Positions 1-11,729 of a stretch of 64,000 bases of DNA are shown one piece after another. The notes beneath the pieces were generated by a model that was not told the DNA's origin, did no database searches, and saw only the letters and a program-made list of their open reading frames with translations. Within the stretch, counting starts at the first letter, position 1; each line of letters opens with the position of its first letter. Origin of the DNA: Vicia villosa (lineage: Eukaryota > Streptophyta > Magnoliopsida > Fabales > Fabaceae). The stretch covers positions 124,001 through 188,000 of the forward strand of contig NW_026705404.1 in the NCBI RefSeq assembly GCF_029867415.1, read 5' to 3'. The position numbers and the translations under genes were made by a program.

Positions 1-3000
1 GAAGAGGAAGCTCGGAGACAAGATCAGAAAGATGAAGTCTTAGTTGTTTCGAACAACAAAAAGAGATTCGGTGCGGTTCTGAAGCCTACTCGCAAACCAT
101 TAAAGAATCAGAACCGCAATGCTGTGAACCGAATTAAGAATGGGAATCCCTCTAGGGCCCTATCTGCTCCATTTGCTAGGCAGCAACCACCACCTCAGAG
201 AAATGACGCTCCGGTTTTCACTTGCTACAATTGTGGAAAACCGGGTCATATGGCAAAGAAATGTAAGAGCAGGCCTAAACCTGTTGCTGGATCAAATGCT
301 CAAATTAACATGACTGATGAGCCATTTGTTGCTATGATCACTGAAATCAACATGGTTGGTGGAAGTGATGGCTGGTGGATAGACACTGGTGCCTCTCGCC
401 ATGTCTGCTATGACCGTGCTATGTTCAAGACATACACTATTGCTAAAGATAAGAAAGTGTTGTTGGGAGATGCTCACACCACTAATGTTGCTCGAATTGG
501 AGATGTTGAGCTGAAATTCACCTCAGGAAAGAATTTGATCTTGAAGGACGTCATGCACGTTCCTGAAATTAGGAAGAATCTTGTTTCTGGTTTTCTTTTA
601 AATAAGGCAGGGTTTAGTCAAACTATAGGGGCAGATTTGTACACCATCACTAAGAATGGTATTTTTGTTGGGAAAGGGTACGCCGCTGATGGCATGTTTA
701 AGTTGAATGTTGATTTTAATAAAGTTTCTCGTTCTGTTTACTCTTTGTGTGATTTTAATATTTGGCATGCTAGACTTTGTCACGTTAATAAGCGAGTTAT
801 TTCTAATGCAAGCGACTTAGGCTTAATTCCTAAATTAAATGTGAATGATACTAATAAATGTGAATATTGTAGTCAAGCTAAAATAACTAAGACTTCGCAT
901 AAATCAATAATTAAAGAATCTAATCCCCTAGATCTTATACATTCTGATATATGTGAATTAGATGGAACCTTAACTAGAAATAGTAAACGTTATTTTATCA
1001 CTTTTATTGACGATTGTTCTGATTATACTTATGTATACTTAATGAAAAATAAAAGTGAAGCGCTTGACATGTTTAAGATGTATGTGACTGAAATTGAGAA
1101 TCAATTTAGTAAGAAGATTAAGAGACTTTGTAGTGATAGGGGAACTGGATATGATTCTGGGTTATTCAATGAATTTTATATTAAGCATGGAATTGTACAT
1201 GAAACGACTGCTCCATACTCTCCTGAAATGAATGGTAAAGCAGAGAGAAAGAATAGAACTTTTACTGAACTTGTTGTTGCAATTATGATGAATTCTGGTG
1301 CTGCACCTCACTGGTGGGGGGAAATTTTATTGACTGTTTGCTATGTCCTGAATAGAATACCCAAGTCAAAAATTAAGATCTCACCTTATGAGATATTAAA
1401 GAAAAGACAACCAAACTTGTCTTATTTGAGAACTTGGGGCTGTCTGGCTTATGTCAGAATTCCAGATCCGAAACGAGTTAAACTCACTAGTAGAGCATAC
1501 GAATGTGTATTCATTGGGTATGCAGCAAACAGTAAGGCATATAGGTTTTATGACCTAAATGCAAAAGTGATCATAGAATCAAATGATGTTGATTTCTATG
1601 AAGACAAATTTCCCTTCAAATCAAGAAATAGTGGGGGCACTCAATCGAGTCACATTCCTGTGATAAGAAGCACAGAAAGCAACGACAATGTAGAAACAGA
1701 ACTTCGACGAAGTAAACGAGTAAGAGTCTCTAAAGATTATGGGCCTGACTATGCGGCTTATAATGTAGAAGAAGATCCAATAAATCTTCAAGAAGCTTTG
1801 TCATCGCTAGATGCAAACTTATGGCAGGAAGCTATTAATGATGAGATAGATTCTCTTGAGTCTAACAAGACCTGGCACTTAGTAGACTTGCCTCCTAGAT
1901 GCAAACCAATTGGTTGTAAATGGGTTTTGAAAAAGAAACTAAAACCTGATGGAACTATTGATAAATATAAGGCTCGTCTTGTAGCCAAGGGTTTTAGACA
2001 AAGAGAAAATGTAGATTTCTTTGATACTTACTCTCCAGTCACTAGAATTACATCCATTAGGGTACTTATATCAATCGCTGCTATCTATAATTTGATAGTA
2101 CACCAAATGGATGTAAAAACAGCTTTTCTAAACGATAACTTAGAAGAAGAAATCTATATGGAATAACCTGAAGGTTTTGTGATCCATGGACAAGAAAACA
2201 AGGTCTGTAAGTTAGATAAATCCTTGTATGGATTGAAACAAGCTCCTAAGCAATGGCATGAAAAGTTTGATAACTTAATGATATCGAATGGGTACAAAGT
2301 GAATGAAAGTGACTCATATTTGGATTAAACATTCACGCCGTTAACGCTATGAAATCATTGTTATGCAACAACTTTGATATGAAAGACCTCGGAGAAGCGA
2401 GTGTGATTCTTGGCATCAAGATCACAAAATCTGAACGAGGAATTTCTTTGGATCAATCACACTACGTGGAAAAGATCTTAAAGAAATATAACTATTTTGA
2501 ATGTAAACCATCAAGTGCACCATATGATCCAAGTATGAAACTGTTTAAGAACACTGGTGAAAGTGTCAGACAGGCAGAATATGCAAGCATCATTGGCAGT
2601 CTTAGGTATGCCACTGATTGTACTAGACCAGACATTGCATATGTTGTAGGATTGTTGTGTAGGTTTACAAGTAGACCGAGTAATGAGCACTGGCGAGCTA
2701 TTGAGCGAGTCATGCGGTACCTTAAAAATACAATGAGTCTCGGTCTACATTATCAGAGATTTCCTGCAGTACTTGAAGGATACAGTGATGCAGATTGGAA
2801 TACCTTATCAGATGATTCCAAAGCTACTAGTGGCTATGTGTTCAACATAGCCGGAGGAGCTGTATCTTAGAAATCAAAGAAACAGACTATCCTGGCTCAG
2901 TCCACGATGGAGTCTGAAATGATAGCATTAGCAAATGCTAGTGAAGAGGCAAGTTGGTTAAGATGCTTGCTAGCTGAGATTCCTTTGTGGGAAAAACCTA

Positions 3001-3197
3001 TGCCAGCTGTGTTGATCCACTGCGATAGTACCGCGGCTATTGCAAAAATAGAGAACCGTTATTATAATGGTAAAAGACGTCAAATTAGAAGAAAGCACAG
3101 CACTATTAGAGACTGTATCTCTAAAGGAGCTGTGAGAAAGGATCATGTACGCACTGATGAAAATTTAGCAGATCCTTTGACGAAAGAATTAGCTTGA
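1..3197 (+). pseudogene. Degenerate Ty1-copia gag-pol polyprotein (5' end outside window)
   Basis: The reading frame is already open at base 1, so gag starts upstream of the window. In order it shows a CCHC zinc knuckle (CYNCGKPGHMAKKC, about 229-270), aspartic protease WWIDTGASRHV (about 373-405), integrase with an HHCC zinc region (WHARLCHV, then CEYCSQAK) and a catalytic core ending PYSPEMNGKAERKN, then reverse transcriptase (MDVKTAFLN) and RNase H (DSTAAIAKIENR, ADPLTKEL). The product would copy and integrate its own RNA. It is dead: a TAA at 2164-2166 falls where the family usually has Gln after YME, the frame shifts near 2330, and the YxDD catalytic block of RT is missing between 2290 and 2350. 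A TAG at 2868-2870 replaces an expected Trp in RNase H. The lineage looks Tork/TNT1-like, but I am unsure of that. Confidence 0.9.
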
Positions 3198-3777
3198 GAG
3201 AAAGTCTATAATACATCATATAAGATGGGACTAATGCCTATAGGAATGTGAGTCGCTCATGATGGTAACCCGACCTAAATGACTGGAGATCCCAAGAAAT
3301 AGGTTCAATGGGTAATAACAAGTTGTGAGTGATATGAGACGATCATGCTAAACTAAATAAAAGAAGCATGAATCCTGAAGTGATAAGAGGATGAGATAAT
3401 AGAAACTCTTAATGAAATCTATACTCTATATGAGGGGGTACCTAGGCTACAGGAGTACTCTTGATAGATTCACCTATGTGATTGTGGAACTGAGGCCGGC
3501 TCCTATGGAATTTCGAGGCAAAATTCCTAGAGCCTTCACTAAACCGGGATACACGTGCAGGGCCATTAAAAGCACGGACTATTAAGAATACACCTTAAGA
3601 AAAGGTTATGTGCGGGTCTGATGCCTGAGATAGAGTTCAAGACAATAGTGTCACTCTTGTTGAATCGGAATCTTACTTGCTACGCAAAGGTTCAAGTCGT
3701 AGACACCTTTGCTTATGCATAATCTTAGAAACGTTTAACGTACTTCTAAAATCACCTTTTAAATTCAAGTGGGGGAT
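3198..3777 (+). other. 3' untranslated region and polypurine tract of the first copia element
   Basis: Non-coding stretch between the end of RNase H and the 3' LTR. It ends in the purine-rich AAGTGGGGGAT (about 3767-3777), the expected primer site for plus-strand DNA synthesis, directly before the LTR's TG. No conserved ORF is visible. Confidence 0.75.
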
Positions 3778-4754
3778 TGTTGGAACTTGGAATGATGATA
3801 ACTTGGAGGAAGAGTTGAAAATATTTATTGACATTAAATGAGCAATAAATGAACACAAGTAAGAGCTAATATGGAGATGAATTTGAAAAGCTTCATTTAT
3901 AAGTCCCACATTGGAGGGAACACAAATATTAGTAGCGTATATATATTCCAACTTGGACAATTGTTGTTGGGCCCAAGGGCACCTACAATTTTATAAAGGA
4001 GTGAGGACACACCAATGTGCCAAGAAGACACAAACACGCGCGCGCGCCGCCGCCGCCGTCCGTCCGTCTGGCCGGCTCGGTTCGGTTCGGTTCGGTTCGG
4101 TCTACATGAATTTATTTTTTGGAACCCGAATTAATGAAAATTAATTATCATTGAATAATTAATTAATTCGGTAAAAATTAAATAATATTAAATATGGAAT
4201 TAATTAATATTTAATATTAATTAATACGAATTGGTGACGTGTGCTTAGACCAAGTCTAACCTAGATTTTGACTAGGTTTACTTGTCCTCCAAGTCTGCTG
4301 ACCAAGTAAATAACGGTTACCTTGACTGGGCCGGTTCAACTCTCCCACTATATTTTCGCCCACGATTTGGTCCATTCGGGTGGATCCTTTTGCCTATAAA
4401 TACATTTCCCTCATTCACTTATTCTGCACTCTAGAATTCATATCTGAATTCTCTCCTCTCTCCCTTACTCTGCTTCATCTTCTTAAATATTCTTTCCTTT
4501 TTCGACTGGATCTACTCCTGATACTAAGACTGGTTTTTACCATCAGAAGGTGTATCATTTAGAACGATTCATCACACGTGCAAGTGTGAATCGTATTGAA
4601 ACGAACTGTTTTATCCTGGAGGCGTCGTGGGTATTTAAGAGCTGCTTTGCATAAATCTGGCAGTACCGCAAAACGTCTTAAAGAAAGCGTACCGATCCGC
4701 GACTCAGCCGATATTTTCCTCTGTGGCATTATTTTCTTAAACCGAAAAACAACA
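3778..4754 (+). repeat. 3' LTR of the first copia element
   Basis: Begins TGTTGGAACTTGG straight after the polypurine tract and probably ends at ...AACA at 4754, about 977 bp. The right edge is inferred from the TGTT...AACA convention, because the 5' LTR lies outside the window. It holds a CG/CCG-rich patch and a run of the pentamer CGGTT (about 4077-4101), and a TATA box at 4395. Confidence 0.7.
4395..4402 (+). promoter_or_regulatory. TATA box of copia LTR
   Basis: TATAAATA in the second half of the LTR, the usual position for the U3/R promoter of a plant copia element. It would drive transcription rightwards into 4755 and beyond. Confidence 0.55.
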
Positions 4755-5487
4755 TTTCCTAATTAGACTAGTCAACTAAGAGTGTGAATTGTGACATGTA
4801 AAGTTTTCTAGTGAACAAAAGGAATTCCACTGAAGCCAGACAAATATATGATTTGAAAAATAATGTACAAATCCAAAACTTAAGAATATTGGTACAGCAC
4901 CAATTTCAAAAGAAGCTAAATACACATTTGGCTAAAAGCCTGGAATTCTCTTACTGCAGTGAAAAGATAAATATACTGATTTTCAAATGTGAAGAAGGAA
5001 GGTAACAAAGATTTTCCTATCAACTGTTTGATTAATTACTTCTGAAAATTTATTATTTTTTAAGTTATTTAAAGGGGGTTTAAAACCCCTCAATTTGTCT
5101 CGTTTTTTTTCTGTTAACTTTAATTGACGTGGCGTGACACATGAACCTCCGTTAGTTGAATCTAACGGGAGAGATCAAAAATAGGGACGGAAAATATTGC
5201 GAGTACCATTGTTTAAATAAAATTTTTGTAGAGACTAAAATTAAAGGTTGTCATATTTACAAGGACTAAAAACATATTTAACCCAAAAAAAAAATACTAC
5301 GTACAAAAATGAATTAGAAAACATTAACAATAGTAATTACTCGCTAAAAGATAATGAAATTCCTCTTTATTTTCCTTAATACCAACAATAAATAATTAAA
5401 TATGAAAATAAATACTGCAAAAACTCTCACTCTCAATTATACATAGATCAACTCATAAACAAAATAAATTATCACCACACATCAGTT
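4755..5487. other. Intergenic DNA between copia LTR and AG-peptide gene
   Basis: AT-rich. A 64-codon ORF at 4811-5005 has no recognisable motif and I do not support it as a gene. About 5070-5290 looks like a dispersed legume repeat: its right end, read in reverse, starts GGGTTAAATATGTTTTTAG, a motif I recall from legume genomes, but I see no clear matching left terminus. The last ~100 bp is the 3' flank of the AG-peptide gene. Confidence 0.4.
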
Positions 5488-5697
5488 TTAGTGCTTGAAG
5501 ATGGCAAGCATCGACAGGACAATTGAAGCTCCAATCATAGCAACTGAATTTGTGACAGATCCGGCAGCTCCGGCGTCAGGACCTGGTGCTGGAGCCAACG
5601 CGGGACTGAGGTCTTGTGCTGAGGCAACAGCGGCGAAAACAATGATGAAAAAGAAGGTGAAAAATTTCATTGAAGTAGCTGATGATGATGGTGCCAT
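5488..5697 (-). CDS. Arabinogalactan peptide (AGP23-like), GPI-anchored
   Basis: A 69-residue secreted cell-wall proteoglycan core; the only ordinary host gene I can support. I chose the start at 5697 (MAPSSSATSMKFF) because it gives a classic hydrophobic signal peptide (residues ~10-26, ending AVASAQ) with cleavage near residue 28. The frame stays open upstream, but that extension has no signal-like character. The mature part is a very short Ala/Pro module (SPALAPAPGP), whose prolines would be hydroxylated and carry arabinogalactan. A small-residue GPI attachment region (DAGAAGS) and a hydrophobic C-terminal tail ending AIFKH follow; the tail would be replaced by a GPI anchor on the outer plasma membrane. 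The composition and ...GASIVLSMLAIFKH tail resemble AGP23-type peptides. It is intact and single-exon; exact orthology is not provable here. Confidence 0.85.
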   Translation of the reverse strand: MAPSSSATSMKFFTFFFIIVFAAVASAQDLSPALAPAPGPDAGAAGSVTNSVAMIGASIVLSMLAIFKH

Positions 5698-5817
5698 TGT
5701 GAAACTATAAAATTTTATAGAGAATTTGAAGATGAAAAGAGTGAAAAATTGTGAATCTGAGAAGAAAGTTGTGTATGTTGAATTAGTGATATTGAGAATG
5801 AAAATAGTGGAGGAGTA

Positions 5818-5825
5818 TTTATTGA
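5818..5825 (-). promoter_or_regulatory. Possible TATA-like element of the AG-peptide gene
   Basis: Reading leftwards the sequence is CAATAAATACTCC, about 121-128 bp upstream of the chosen ATG. It is a plausible but imperfect TATA box, which would give a 5' leader of roughly 90-100 nt. Confidence 0.35.
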
Positions 5826-6115
5826 AGAAGATTTCCTTGGAGATGCAAGTGGGACCCACATAAAATGTGGAAAGCTGGTGATTGAGAAACAAGAATGCTT
5901 TTTGCCGACAATATATCATAGGAATGAATTGAGCCGTTAGATGTTTGTTTGTATACGTTTCTGCGCTGTGTGAATGTGCTGTTTTCTGTTTTGTTAAACA
6001 ACCAATTACAATGATTACTTTTTCTTTGAACAACTCAACTACCATAGAAAAGAAAACCAACGTTTATGTTTTAATTTAAATTGACTTGGATTCTTCTAAG
6101 ATTGCATTAACTAAA

Positions 6116-6296
6116 GAGGGGTGCTATGTGTACACTAAAAAGTATATACACCGTATTTACACCCTAACATTTTCAATGTATTTTAACTCCAACACAAATA
6201 TCTAGACAAGAAAATTATTAAAAAACAACAAAAGTATAAGGAACCGTATGTTTATACGGTGTAGGTGTAGCTTTTAGTGTAAGCATATCATTTCTC
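6116..6296. mobile_element. Mutator-like MITE, 181 bp, with 9-bp target duplication
   Basis: Both ends read GAG inwards and share an imperfect terminal inverted repeat of about 45 bp (shared cores TACACTAAAA and TACACCGTAT). The element is flanked by a perfect 9-bp direct repeat, TTAACTAAA (6107-6115 and 6297-6305). A 9-bp duplication is the signature of Mutator-type transposases. It is far too short to encode anything. It lies about 420 bp upstream of the AG-peptide start codon. Confidence 0.8.
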
Positions 6297-6603
6297 TTAA
6301 CTAAAACGAGTACTACTAATTCAAAGTTTAATGAAGATATTTGCATGAAATTTTCAAATAATAATAGTTGATTATTTTCAAGCATACTAGGAATAGAGAT
6401 TCAGTCTGTAACTTTGATTTGAAAGGTAATGTTAATATGTAACTTTAGGCCGCAAATTAAGAATTAAATATAAAAATATTTAGTAATTTTATTAAAATTT
6501 TATAATTAATTATTATTTTTTTCTGTATAAATTTTTTATCTTTAAATTTCTTAATGTGTACCATAGGGCAAATGTTAACATTTTCTAACTTTCAAATACA
6601 AAG

Positions 6604-6606
<3 letters not shown>

Positions 6607-6679
<73 letters not shown>
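6607..6679. repeat. AT dinucleotide microsatellite
   Basis: An uninterrupted TA run of about 73 bp that abuts the left end of the following MITE. Confidence 0.95.
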
Positions 6680-6682
<3 letters not shown>

Positions 6683-6900
6683 TCCATCTCTCCCAAATTA
6701 TAAGTCATTTTGCCAAAAATATTTGTCCCAAATTATAAATTACTTTACAATTCCAATACATTATTAATGGCTTTTTGCCTAATATGTCCTATTCTATTCT
6801 TCTTTTAGTTCTTTTATTTCTCTTTCCAATGTAATTATTAAAGAATTTTTTTGTAAAATCATATATCTTTTCACATCTTATAATTTGGGACGGAGGTAAT
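6680..6900. mobile_element. Stowaway-like MITE
   Basis: The left end reads CTCCATCTCTCCCAAATTAT and the right end, reversed, reads ACCTCCGTCCCAAATTATAA. These match each other and the Stowaway (Tc1/mariner) terminal consensus CTCCCTCCGTCCC. The interior is AT-rich and non-coding, about 220 bp. The TA target duplication cannot be resolved on the left because the element sits against the TA microsatellite. Confidence 0.75.
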
Positions 6901-7259
6901 AAATAAGATTCTATACAATTTTTATAGCACTTCGATAAGTTAGGTAGGTTTTCAAAAAGTATCATTATCACATATTGAAATAGGGAATTGATGAAAGGTT
7001 AATGATGACTATAAAGTGGAAAGGCTTTTGGGACAGTAATTACAATTTTAACGCACAAGTTAGTACGTAAATGAGATGGAACTTTGCAAGTATGAGTGAA
7101 AGCGTATATGAGTGTGATTCAGAGTCACGTTTGGTTAAGAGAGGCATTTACATCCGTTCTTGATTTATCTGATATGGAATAGGGATGACCATTGGATGCA
7201 TATCATTAATCTTGATGGAAGGAAGAACATGCTTATGCTTGGTACTGTAGATGATGGTT
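6901..7259. other. Unassigned intergenic sequence
   Basis: AT-rich, with no ORF over 60 codons and no terminal repeats or RNA gene that I recognise. Confidence 0.4.
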
Positions 7260-7749
7260 CACCTGTACATAAGTGATTAACGTACTCATTCATATGATTT
7301 GTCTTATTCTAGTCTTTCTCGGGTATTGTGATCAAGTTATATTAGAAATAGTGTACTTGACTTCTGATCTTTTGAAGCAAAATCTTGTTTCTGGTGCAAT
7401 CTTGTTTTCTGGTCTTAGAGCAAAAGCTTTAAGAGTCTTCTTTCTTCTGGAAATACTTGAGACTTCTGAAGCAGCAACTTAAAGAGAAGTACACATGAGA
7501 TCCTCTTTCTAGTTAACATTCAACATTCTTCAGAACTACTGATGTTATTTTAGAAAAGGATGTGAATAGTCTTTCTGGCGTGCTAAGCATATTTATGATG
7601 ATTCTTCAGAAAACAGTCCTGAATCAGTAAGACCTTTTAATATGCATACTCAAGAAACCAATAAAAATAAAATTTTTTACGTATAAAATATATGTGTTGT
7701 TATCATCAAAACTTAAGGCTTAAATGCAGAAGAAAATCATGTTCTAACA
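7260..7749 (-). repeat. SIRE/Maximus-like copia LTR fragment
   Basis: Read on the minus strand from 7749, it starts TGTTAGAACATG, directly after a purine tract (AAAAGGGGGAGAT at 7750-7762). It soon contains TTTTGATGATAACAAC, the same layout as the intact SIRE-type LTR at 37596 and 45987. TTCTGAAG-type words recur. The left limit is a guess, because the sequence decays without a clear CA end. Confidence 0.55.
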
Positions 7750-8461
<712 letters not shown>

Positions 8462-8489
8462 TTAAAATATCATCAAAATCATCAATATC

Positions 8490-9110
8490 TTTCTCCCCCT
8501 TTTTGTAATGAGATTCTTAACTTCTTCATCAGTCTTTTCTCTCAATGTAGTTCCAGATAAGACATCAATAAGAATTTGAGTGGCTATTGTCAATCCTCTC
8601 ATGAAGTGCATTAGCAAACCCATTGAACTCATGTTGTGGTTTGGGCACTTGCAGAGTAACAGCTTAAATCTTTCCCACACATCTGATAAAGAATCACTAT
8701 CTTCCTGGCTAAAATTCGTAATTGCAACTTTTCTTTCGACATACTGTGCATCCGAAAAATATATTTCCAATAACTTATCTTCCAACTCTTTCCATGTTTG
8801 TATCGTCCCATTGGGAATACACTACAACTAGTCTTTAGCTCTACCAATTAATGAAAATCCAAACAGGGGTAATTTCACTTGGTCATCAGTTATATTTGTT
8901 CTTGGTGGTTTGCATATGGAGCAGGTCTCATAAAACTTAACAAGATGTTCCCAAGGATCACGAATGACCTGGCCGTCAAATGTGTTATCTCGTAGGCCCT
9001 AAATTATAGAATTCTTAATATCAAAAGTCACTTGGTTCGGCGATTGGAATCCCCAAATGTATGACGTGGTGGGTCTTCCATTTCATGTTCCTCTTTTTTC
9101 TGTTGTTCAG
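8490..9110 (-). pseudogene. Athila/Cyclops-like Ty3-gypsy gag fragment
   Basis: The minus-strand translation gives the N-terminal half of a gypsy capsid: a segment with FDGQVIRDPWEHLVKFYE (about 8900-8990), then ITNFSQEDSDSLSDVWERFK and LLCKCPNHNM (8600-8720). This order and wording match Athila/Cyclops gag proteins, which form the virus-like particle. The frame is broken: a stop lies near 8829 and frames change at both ends. The protein is cut off on its C-terminal side where the SIRE-like debris begins. Protease and pol are absent, so this is a remnant. Confidence 0.75.
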
Positions 9111-9362
9111 CTAACAAGGCTTTTATCTTTGCTTTATGAAGTGCTCGTGCAGTTCTTTCGATCTCCAAATCCAACCGTAGAAGCGTTGGATCTGAACCTC
9201 ACATAAACACAGAGAATAATACCTTAATAGCACTGTTCGATGCAGAATAGAGTAGAAAATAAAATCAAAATTATAAAATAAAATAAATAAAAAGAAACAA
9301 AACAAGTCGCACACTATGCCTTGTTGAAATATCAACAATCCCCGACAACGGCGTCAAAAACT
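9111..9362 (-). other. 5' leader and primer-binding site of the Athila-like remnant
   Basis: Minus-strand TGACGCCGTTGTCGGGGA (PBS, about 9339-9355) resembles TGGCGCCGTTGCCGGGGA, the tRNA-Asp primer site typical of Athila-type elements. It lies a few bases inside the LTR end at 9363. The rest is an untranslated leader. Confidence 0.65.
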
Positions 9363-10249
9363 TGATGGACAATTTACTAGCAAATGTACTAGTGTTGTTA
9401 TCGAAGTAATAAAAATAAATTCTTCTCCACAAGGATTGCGAACTTAAAACAAGATACGTTGTGTGATGTAATTAAAAATAGTAAATGGGGGGTTTTAAGG
9501 TTCGTTTTTGTAGGAAGTGAAAGAGAGAAGTTTTATAACAATTTTGATAAAAACGATCAGATTTTACTGTCAAAATCCCATATTTCTTCTTAATTAATGA
9601 AAGGGGCATTAACAGACATGCAATGAATACAAAGTTACAAGGCTGATTAACTCTACCACTACATCCAATCCCTTGGCATGTAGCACACTAACCTAAGCAT
9701 CAATTCCCCGATCCCTCAGGCCAATTATAAGGTCAAACTAGGCAACAAAGCTCATTAATCCCTAAGTCACAATTCCTAATTATACTATCTCTAGTCAATT
9801 ATCAAATTTAAAAATTAAATTATGTCAGATAAATAGCCCTAGGGGTCAGTATTCACTATTATCAAGATCAAATTGAATTTCGCAACAAATAATAGGCAAT
9901 GAACGTAATCAATAACTAAATAATAACAAAGGTTCAAAGAAATTATATTAGCATCATCCAATCATATGTCCCAATCAAATAGAAACAGATTCATCGTCAA
10001 ATAAAACCCAAACTAAGAGAAATCTAGCTACTTATGTTAAAATTAATCAATACCATAAGTGTATACTCGAAAACCATGAAGAATCACTAAAGAATAAGAC
10101 CTCCAATGGCTTTATTAGCCTCCAAAAGCTCTAAAATTTCCCTTAAACGTCACATTTCTTTCCTTGGAATCGATTTCCGCTTTCTTTCCTTATTTTTCCT
10201 AATAAAGCAGTCAAAAAACGTGTTAGGAAAAGAGCTGCAACGCGGACCT
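9363..10249 (-). repeat. 5' LTR of the Athila/Cyclops-like remnant, truncated
   Basis: The minus-strand LTR ends ...CCATCA next to the PBS. It is non-coding and breaks off at 10250, where the LTR of another element begins, so roughly 890 bp remain. The missing part is not seen elsewhere in the window. Confidence 0.6.
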
Positions 10250-11290
10250 TGTTGAAGCGGTAAAGCGGCAAGCAACAAAAGTTTTGGAAGTATTTATCCG
10301 GGAAATTATCGTGTCCACAGAGATTAGTGATATCGAACTGCCGTTCAACAGTTTCCGCAATTATGAGTTTGGATTAAATTGGTGAAGCATAAAACCATAA
10401 AAGTAAATATCAACACAAAAAGAATTCATTTTTCAGAAAGAAGAGACTTATCAAGCCTGGTATGTAATCTACTTCTCACAAACTTAAACTTATCGATCAG
10501 TTACACTCAACCTACAATACTCGTCAATGTCATCCGGCATCGCTCACATCCTAATTCATTTCTAACCCAAAGTAGAGAGAACTACTATATCATCTCGGCG
10601 ACGATCTCTCAGCACACCTCAACAACACAGCAGACATCCATATCAATCATATAGACGATCCCTCAACCGACACAACTAACATGAAAGCATTAAACTTCGA
10701 CACCCATAAAGATTGTTAGCTCTAAATCTATCTCTAAAATCCAGAAACTAACAGATAATCATCCTAGATAAGGATTCAAGAAGTCTATCTCTAAAACAAC
10801 CCAAATCCCTAGCACAGAGCAAAAATCTAAGACAACAATCAACAAAGATTTGTAAAGCAAACTTTATATAACGCCATGGTTGACAAATATACATGAGTTC
10901 AAAGTAAATATACATACAAAACCACTAAGAGAAATACATAGAGAGAAATAGATAAGAAACCACAAATCTTCCAGTTTGTCAGCGCCGGTTGATGAGCAAT
11001 CCACCTCCGAATCGCCGAATGCAAGACCCATAGTTGTTATCTAAGCTAATCCTAAAGAAAAATGGGTGAAATTGGCATGGGAGCACAAAAATCCCCAAAA
11101 CCAATCACCAAAAACCTAAAATGTTCTAAAAGGAAACTATATACAAATTTTGCTACGCGACTTCTGCCCAGCGAGCCAATTGCTCCGCCCGGCGAAACCT
11201 TTATTCCTGGCCACACAGTCTACTCCACGTAAACAAGTGGCAAAAATATCTTCTTTCACACGGCGAACGAAATGCTTCGCCCGACGAATC
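10250..11290 (-). repeat. 3' LTR (left part) of a non-autonomous Athila-like element
   Basis: 10250 to about 11125 repeats 17072-17964 with few differences (shared start TGTTGAAGCGGTAAAGCGGC). On the minus strand this is the 3' portion of an LTR ending ...TTCAACA. The LTR continues after the plastid insertion, at about 14886. GC-rich hairpin-like words (AGCCAATTGCTCCGCCCGGC) lie near 11175. The exact junction with plastid DNA, about 11290-11340, is uncertain. Confidence 0.7.
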
Positions 11291-11367
11291 TTTCCCTTTT
11301 TTGATTGGAAGAGTTGAAAATAGCAGTATCTGACAATTCAAGGAAATATCACATTCTAAAAAAGGAA

Positions 11368-11370
<3 letters not shown>

Positions 11371-11432
<62 letters not shown>
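11371..11432. repeat. AT microsatellite
   Basis: A TA run of 62 bp near the left edge of the plastid-derived block. Confidence 0.95.
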
Positions 11433-11435
<3 letters not shown>

Positions 11436-11657
11436 AAGAATACCATTTCCCTTTCTAACTAGAATGAATTTACTCTATTCGAATGATAAAAACAACTTAC
11501 ATAGAATTGAAATTCTAAATTCGATTTTTTAATGAAATTCCACTATTCCTTAGTTTTTTTATTTTATTACAAACAGAAACTTCTTACAAGTATCAAGAAT
11601 ATTTCTATATCTTCCTTCCAATAGGAATACTACTGTTATCATTTTTTGATAAAAAAA

Positions 11658-11729
11658 AGCCCCTTATTGGATTTGGACCAATGACTTACGCCTTACCATG
11701 GCGTTACTCTACCACTGAGTTAAAAGGGC
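11658..11729 (-). tRNA. trnT-GGU: trnT-GGU, plastid-derived copy
   Basis: A 72-nt cloverleaf on the minus strand starting GCCCTTTTAACTCAGTGG. The anticodon is GGT in CATGGTAAG, and the acceptor ends AAGGGGCT. The T-arm stem (ATTGG/CCAAT) pairs. It lies in the nuclear plastid insertion, so it is probably a non-functional copy. Confidence 0.85.

Noticed and set aside
4811..5005. 64-codon ORF near the copia LTR
   Set aside because: No motif, no promoter context, length within random expectation for AT-rich DNA.
5698..6060. N-terminal extension of the AG-peptide ORF to 190 codons
   Set aside because: The extension is AT-rich with no motif, and only the internal ATG at 5697 gives a proper signal peptide. 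The region is better read as leader and promoter.
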